Source: Physella acuta (Eukaryota > Mollusca > Gastropoda > Physidae). From it: a stretch of DNA of 64,000 nt. This document shows, in pieces, positions 59,501-64,000 of this stretch. Position 1 is the stretch's first letter. Each line of letters opens with the position of its first letter. The notes below the pieces were generated by a model, which was not told the DNA's origin, made no database searches, and was given only the letters and a program-made list of their open reading frames with translations. Both the position numbers and the translations under genes were made by a program. The DNA is taken from contig NW_026732021.1 in assembly GCF_028476545.1 (NCBI RefSeq), positions 744,001 through 808,000 on the forward strand, given 5' to 3'.

Positions 59501-62500
59501 TGTCCAAATCCTGCCACGCTGATTCGCCTTTTTACTGACTGTAGATAATGAGGACCAGACCAACTTAAAAGACATGCTACAGAAACGGACCCTGGAGTCG
59601 CCCCGTGCACAGAACTACTACCACATGGAGTACTCTCTGGTTCCCGGGGGTGAGGATGTGCTCAAAACGGACGTGGTCACCTACGGCGTGGCGTGTAAGA
59701 TTTTCATGGAGAAACACGACGCGAAGGTGGTCAAAACCTGGCAGGAAGGGGACATCACTTGGTTCGCCTGGGCCCACAGGTTGGTTGCTTAAACTTTGTT
59801 TACATCTTTTTTAACATCTCAACCTGGTAGGGGATGGGCGTATTTGCTACTTTTTAAACTACAATGACTTTTCAATTGGTAGACTTTACCTCCTCCCCAT
59901 TTTCACATAGTCAACATTAAAGTTGTCTCCCCTGTGTTGTTACAAATCCTAAACTCTTCCAGGTCCACTCCCACTTATTAACACAAAATAACTCACAATA
60001 CAAAATAATTTACGTAAAGTGAAGACCTAGGAAAGCATGAAGGTGTCCAGACGAAAAACCAACTAACTCTGGCACGACTATCTTGGGGGAACTGCCAATT
60101 CTTGGCAGAGATGGGCAAAGGTCGATAGAGCATCTGTTGACCCATGGCAGTGGCGTAGGCAGGGGGGGGGGGGGTTAGGGGTGGGTCATAACCCCCCCCC
60201 ATAGACCCCTCGGTATATAGAAAAAGTATGAGAGGGGGGTGCACATCGAAAGTTTGAGGGGGTGTGCAAATCAAAAGTTTGAAGGGGGGTTGGGGGGTGC
60301 AAATCGAAAGTTTGAGGGGGGGGGGGGTGCAAATCGAAAGTTTGTCCCTGGGTAAAAATTAGAACCCCCCTTGAGACTATCCTGGCTACGCCACTGACCC
60401 ATGGGTCTTTGGCACAGATGAACATACAAACCAATATAATATACACACAAGGCTTACTATCTAAAAAATGTAATTAATAAAACACAATCACAATAACTTA
60501 ATTTCTCTAAATAAGCCATAAAATGAAAGTCAACCGTGAAATCCTCATGAAGATGTTCCATCACACAATAACTTAATTTTTCTAAATCAGCCATAAAATG
60601 AAAGTCAACCGTGAAATCCTCATGAAGATGTTCCATCACACAATAACTTAATTTTTCTAAATCAGCCATAAAATGAAAGTCAACCGTGAAATCCTCATGA
60701 AGATGTTCCATCATACCATAGAGCTGCGGGTCTGGGACTCCAAAGAGAAATGTTCCTCAAGAGCCAGGTTTGATCGACCAAAGGCTTTCAGGCTTCCTCA
60801 GGCTAAACCAGGTCAGTCTTAAGGCTTTCAGGCTTCCTCAGGCTAAACCAGGTCAGTCTTAAGGCTTTCAGGCTTCCTCAGGCTAAACCAGGTCAGTCTT
60901 AAGGCTTTCAGGCTTCCTCAGGCTAAACCAGGTCAGTTTTGAGGCTTCAGGCTAAACTAGGGTAGGGTTAAAGCATGCAGATTTCCACAGGTTAAATCAT
61001 TAAACCAGGTAAGTTTTGAGGCATTCTGGTGTCAATAGGCTATAGCCGGTGGGTTTTTAGGTATTTCATTGTACTCAAATTAAAAAGAGACTTTGAGCTA
61101 TTCTGTTTACTCACATCAGAAGGTGAGTTTTGAGCTATTCTGTTGTACTCCATCAGAAGGTGAGTTTTGAGGAATTCAGATGTACTCACATTGAAAGATA
61201 ATTTTGATTAGGAAGTTAGATTTCAATTAATTAATTATGTCCATCTTATAACAAACATTGGTATTTATACGACATTAGATTTTATCAACCATTATTTGTG
61301 TCTTAAATTGAAATAAGGGAAAACAAATGGTGATACAAAATTATTAATGTGTTAACACATTTTTTTTCATATATTCGATCAGGATTTTTATGATTTAAAT
61401 TATTTTTCCCTGTGTCAGGGGAAAAGCCAGAAGATATTGGTGGTGTGAAGGCCATGGTGGTCAGACAGATGAAGAATTTTATGAACCAACAGCCCAGAAA
61501 GGGCAATGTGATTAGACCACTGCCATCTCAGTTGTCCTTGCAAAATTTGGTTTACATTAGAAAACATGGTGAGTTTTTCATTACATTTATATTTAAACAT
61601 TAGAAAACATGGTTAGTTTTTCATTATATTTATATTTAAACATTTAGAAAACATAGTTAGTTTTTCATTACATTTATATTTAAACATTAGAAAACATGGT
61701 TAGTTTTTCATTACATTTATATTTAAACATTTAGAAAACATGGTTAGTTTTTCATTATATTTATATTTAAACATTTAGAAAACATGGTTAGTTTTTCATT
61801 ACATTTATATTTAAACATTTAGAAAACATAGTTAATTTTTCATTACATTTATATTTAAACATTAGAAAACATGGTTAGTTTTTCATTACATTTATATTTA
61901 AACATTCAGAAAACATGGTTAGTTTTTCATTATTTATGTTTAAACATTTAGAAAACATGGTTAGGTTTTCATTACATTTATATTTAAACATTTAGAAAAC
62001 ATGGTTAGTTTTTCATTACATTTATATTTAGGCAAACCCTTTTTAAAGTGCCAAGTAAATTTTCACATTTAAATACTTATAGTAATATGTCAATTATGTG
62101 ATTAAAAAAACCTCTTTTACTTTTAAACCTCTGTGCACAAAACTACATATATTTACATTAATGTGTATTTATTATCAAATGTTATTGAAAATTGAAATAA
62201 ATATTTATTATCAAATGGAAAATTGAAATATTTATTATCCAATGTTATGGAAAATTGAAATATTTATTATCCAATGTTATGGAAAATTGAAATATTTATT
62301 TATTTATTTTCAAATGTTATGGAAAATTGAAATATTTATTATCAAATGTTATGGAAAATTGAAATATTTATTATCAAATGTTATGGAAAATTGAAATATT
62401 TATTATCAAATGTTATGGAAAATTGAAATATTTATTATCAAATGTTATGGAAAATTGAAATATTTATTATCAAATGTTATGGAAAATTGAAATATTTATT

Positions 62501-63158
62501 ATCAAATGTTATGGAAAATTGAAATATTTATTATCAAATGTTATGGAAAATTGAAATATTTATTATCAAATGTTATGGAAAATTGAAATATTTATTATCA
62601 AATGTTATGGAAAATTGAAATATTTATTATCAAATGTTATGGAAAATTGAAATATTTATTATCAAATGTTATGGAAAATTGAAATATTTATTATCAAATG
62701 TTATGGAAAATTGAAATATTTATTATCAAATGTTATGGAAAATTGAAATATTTATTATCAAATGTTATGGAAAATTGAAATATTTATTATCAAATGTTAT
62801 GGAAAATTGAAATATTCACACAACTATTCTAAACACAGCTCAGGACACAGCTAATCAAATTGCCCCCTCTGCAAACACCAAACAATTGGTGGCTGTTCCA
62901 ACTAAAGAGAAACTGACAGGAAAGTAAGTTTGTCTCCACAACCTGTTTCTAAATATTGCAGCATTTATCTGATCATAAATCATGCACTGTGTTTATTTGT
63001 TGAACTAATGTTTGAAGTTTGTTTAAAAAATACAGATCTCAACTTCAACTAATTCAAGAATTTATTCATCAGGTCTTTTGATCATTTGAGCCAATTAGCA
63101 GGATCACCCAGAAAGACATCTCCTGAGAAGAAAAAGAAAAATAATGCACCAGGAGCTG
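50588..63158 (+). CDS. CFAP92/KIAA1257-like protein with DUF4550, 5' part (continues beyond the window)
   Basis: Six exons join in phase: 50588-50780, 59545-59779, 60666-60811, 61419-61568, 62839-62923, 63073-63158. The first 64 residues are acidic and Ser/Thr-rich, ending EVTFTVTIAMAIPTG. Exons 2-3 encode YYHMEYSLVPGGED, DVVTYGVACKI, KTWQEGD, LRVWDSKEK and ARFDRPKAFRLP. From memory these match the DUF4550 region of vertebrate KIAA1257/CFAP92, a cilium/flagellum-associated protein. Exons 4-6 are basic, with a Lys-rich stretch (SPEKKKKNN). The first intron is about 8.8 kb; extra phase-1 exons inside it cannot be excluded. Four tandem arrays lie on or beside exon borders. The start is the first ATG of an exon that follows a UTR acceptor. 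Family name moderately sure; exon chain sure. Confidence 0.75.
50781..52891. other. CFAP92-like intron 1, left part
   Basis: AT-rich intronic DNA with poly-C runs (about 52250-52263) and a direct repeat of GGTTAACAATTAGATGC near 51475 and 51503. No exon seen. Confidence 0.5.
52892..53373. repeat. 25-bp minisatellite, about 19 copies
   Basis: The core GGCGTGAATGTAATCACACT recurs every 25 bases, with variant units ATTTCACAGGCGTAA interspersed. Units have no unique spacers, so this is not a CRISPR-like array. Confidence 0.95.
53374..54521. other. CFAP92-like intron 1, CpG-richer segment
   Basis: Together with 52660-52890 this stretch has more CpG than the flanks and ordinary unique-looking sequence. 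It includes TGACTGGTCACGTGTCATTT (an E-box, about 54162). It could hold an internal promoter or an undetected gene. Short frames at 53689-53947 and 54075-54465 show no recognisable domain. Confidence 0.35.
54522..55158. repeat. Minisatellite of about 40 bp with nested sub-units
   Basis: GGTCTGGTTGTGGCATGTCA followed by TTTGTCTGGGTGTGACATTT recurs about 17 times. Some units lack the TGACATTT half, giving mixed shorter units. Confidence 0.95.
55159..55796. other. Unique intronic segment between minisatellites
   Basis: Non-repetitive, moderately GC segment of CFAP92-like intron 1. It contains CGAGAATATTCCACG (about 55501), a heat-shock-element-like motif, and ATCGATTGATTTC. No exon found. Confidence 0.4.
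55797..56459. repeat. 33-bp minisatellite, about 20 near-identical copies
   Basis: CCCATCCAATATATTAAACA plus TCCCCCGACCCAG repeats with almost no variation except an ATATA/ATGTA change in a few units. Because 33 is a multiple of three, several frames on both strands stay open (for example 55778-56539 + and 55850-56443 -); none looks like a real gene. High identity suggests recent expansion. Confidence 0.97.
56780..57300. repeat. About 34-bp minisatellite (GTGTATGCTGTGATGTTGTA type)
   Basis: Units of TTTCAGTGTAGATGGTGTAT plus GCTGTGATGTTGTA, four of them identical (56930-57065), flanked by diverged ones. Each unit includes a TTGTATTTCAG acceptor-like word. Confidence 0.9.
57455..57895. repeat. 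ACCACCACACACCTTTCCAC-type minisatellite
   Basis: Irregular alternation of CACCTTTCCACCAACTCACC and CTCACTATCAACACCATCAC words over about 440 bp. Confidence 0.9.
57896..58620. other. Unique intronic segment with E-box
   Basis: CpG-richer sequence including GACCACGTGGTTC (about 58154). The frames at 58262-58489 and 58412-58612 show no domain and are probably chance. Confidence 0.35.
58628..58785. repeat. TTCTGTTGCTTGTC-type short tandem repeat
   Basis: Alternating TTGCTTGTCTTCTG and TTGTCTTTCTG units, pyrimidine-rich on the + strand. Confidence 0.85.
59201..59427. repeat. 21-bp minisatellite, about 11 copies, 118 bp upstream of CFAP92-like exon 2
   Basis: GATGATAAGTCTGTTGTTAC plus T repeated almost perfectly. 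On + one frame reads (DDKSVVT)n. A TTCTACAG just before the array (ending 59192) is acceptor-like and of the right phase, but no convincing donor of matching phase follows, so it is called intronic. Confidence 0.9.
60148..60396. mobile_element. hAT-type MITE with perfect 8-bp target duplication in CFAP92-like intron 2
   Basis: The ends CAGTGGCGTAGGCAG and CTGGCTACGCCACTG are inverted repeats flanked by ACCCATGG at 60140-60147 and 60397-60404. The body consists of poly-G runs and GGTGCAAATCGAAAGTTTGA units. Non-coding. Confidence 0.9.
60491..60715. repeat. 75-bp tandem triplication spanning the acceptor of CFAP92-like exon 3
   Basis: Three copies of an intron end (ACTTAATTTTTCTAAATCAG) plus the first 40-odd exon bases (CCATAAAATGAAAGTCAACC onward). 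Acceptor AGs end at 60515, 60590 and 60665. Only the third copy continues into the rest of the exon. The first two run into an in-frame TAA. A minus-strand frame across the array (60457-60714) is a by-product of the 75-bp (25-codon) unit. Confidence 0.9.
60781..60945. repeat. 40-bp tandem repeat spanning the donor of CFAP92-like exon 3
   Basis: Four copies of AAGGCTTTCAGGCTTCCTCA plus GGCTAAACCAGGTCAGTCTT. The first copy is the last 31 bases of the exon and its GTCAGT donor. The others repeat exon end and donor (donors near 60812, 60852, 60892 and 60932). Read-through of the first donor meets TAA within four codons. Confidence 0.9.
61557..62033. repeat. About 43-bp minisatellite spanning the donor of CFAP92-like exon 4, about 11 copies
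   Basis: Each unit has ATTAGAAAACATG (the last coding bases of exon 4), then GTTAGTTTTTCATTACATTT and ATATTTAAAC. The first unit carries the consensus donor GTGAGT; the later ones carry GTTAGT. The array therefore repeats the exon-intron junction. Confidence 0.9.
62165..62815. repeat. 32-bp minisatellite, about 20 copies, in CFAP92-like intron 4
   Basis: TTATCAAATGTTATGGAAAA plus TTGAAATATTTA repeated nearly perfectly, ending 23 bases before the acceptor of exon 5 (62839). No exon sequence is included. Confidence 0.95.
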
Positions 63159-63487
63159 GTAATATTGTCTTGTCAAATTGTCATTCCAATTTTTTAGATT
63201 GTACAAACTTTTGTTGTAAATTATCTTGTACGTTGTTTATGTTTTTCTACATTTCCTTATGTTGTATTAGGGTTTTCTTGTCAAATGTTTTGGTGTAAAA
63301 CTTCCCTATGTTGTTAAGTTTCCATGTACATTTTCTTGTGGTGTACATAAATATGTTGTAATATATTTTTTCTATATCTAGTTATCTTGTCATTATAGTG
63401 TACTATATAAAGTTGTAAATTTGTCTTGTTAAATAGTCTATTTTATTTTTCTGGTGTCATTTCAAGTTATTTTTGTCTTTAATGGTT

Positions 63488-64000
63488 CAGATGGTAATAC
63501 TTGTGATTTTTTTCTTTAATGGTGCAGATGGTAATACTTCTGATTTTTGTCTTTAATGGTGCAGATGGTTATACTTGTGATTTTTGTCTTTAATGGTGCA
63601 GATGGTAATACTTGAGATTTTTGTCTTTAATGGTGCAGATGGTAATACCTCTGATTTTAGTCTTTAATGGTGCAGATGGTAATACTTCTGATTTTTGTCT
63701 TTAATGGTGCAGATGGTTATACTTCTGATTTTTGTCTTTAATGGTGCAGATGGTAATACTTGTGATTTTTTTCTTCAATGGTGCAGATGGTAATACTTCT
63801 GATTTTTGTCTTTAATGGTGCAGATGGTAATACTTGTGATTTTTTGTCTTTAATGGTGCAGATGGTAATATTTCTGATTTTTGTCTTTAATGGTGCAGAT
63901 GGTAATACTTGTGATTTTTATCTTTAATGGTGCAGATGGTAATACTTCTGATTTTTGTCTTTAATGGTGCAGATGGTTATACCTGTGATTTTTTGTGTTC
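63488..64000. repeat. 37-bp minisatellite with acceptor-like units, about 14 copies, running off the window
   Basis: Each unit reads TTTTTGTCTTTAATGGTGCA then GATGGTAATACTTCTGA: a pyrimidine tract, TGCAG, and a short segment. It lies downstream of exon 6, whose donor leaves phase 1, and AT-GGT-AAT-ACT after each AG would complete a Gly-preceding Asp codon. The true next exon may begin in the last unit, beyond the window. Confidence 0.9.

Noticed and set aside
60457-60714. Minus-strand repeat frame (HEDFTVDFHFMA units)
   Set aside because: It is the reverse of the triplicated 5' part of CFAP92-like exon 3; the plus strand explains it.

Overview
The window is animal nuclear DNA, AT-rich, with short exons, GT-AG introns and dense small repeats. 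Frequent TAGGCCTA and CTAGATCTAG words, tRNA-derived SINEs with a 'TGATGGGTACCTG' core, and several MITE families suggest a mollusc, most likely a gastropod. This assignment rests on general knowledge of such genomes; no species is claimed.

Layout, all host genes on the + strand: (1) 1-1419, the 5' end of a minus-strand Ty3/Gypsy-type LTR retrotransposon running off the left edge. (2) 1.4-13.3 kb, gene-poor DNA with a CpG- and ACGTG-rich patch near 7.6-8.4 kb. (3) 13.3-25.4 kb, a 14-exon PFKFB gene (6-phosphofructo-2-kinase/fructose-2,6-bisphosphatase), with two further candidate 3' exons that would change the C-terminus. (4) 27.1-46.6 kb, three tandem glycerate 2-kinase (GLYCTK) genes. Copy 3 keeps the canonical family motifs. 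Copies 1 and 2 resemble each other and have altered active-site motifs, most strongly copy 2. (5) 50.6 kb to the right edge, the 5' part of a gene resembling CFAP92/KIAA1257 (DUF4550), with six exons in phase and a first intron of about 8.8 kb.

Between and inside the genes lie hAT-type MITEs with perfect 8-bp target duplications, a MITE family whose ends carry a TGACGTCA-like motif, two SINEs, (TA)n tracts, and a remarkable run of minisatellites from 52.9 kb to the end. Three of these arrays span exon-intron junctions of the CFAP92-like gene, so they multiply splice acceptors or donors. A fourth is built of acceptor-like units.

Functionally, PFKFB sets the level of fructose-2,6-bisphosphate, the main allosteric signal for glycolysis versus gluconeogenesis. 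GLYCTK phosphorylates D-glycerate from serine and fructose breakdown to 2-phosphoglycerate, feeding lower glycolysis. CFAP92 relatives are cilium/flagellum-associated proteins of unknown biochemical role. The most interesting items are the splice-site-multiplying minisatellites, the motif-eroded GLYCTK paralogues, and the PFKFB 3' alternatives, including a shared exon that could be read in two frames.
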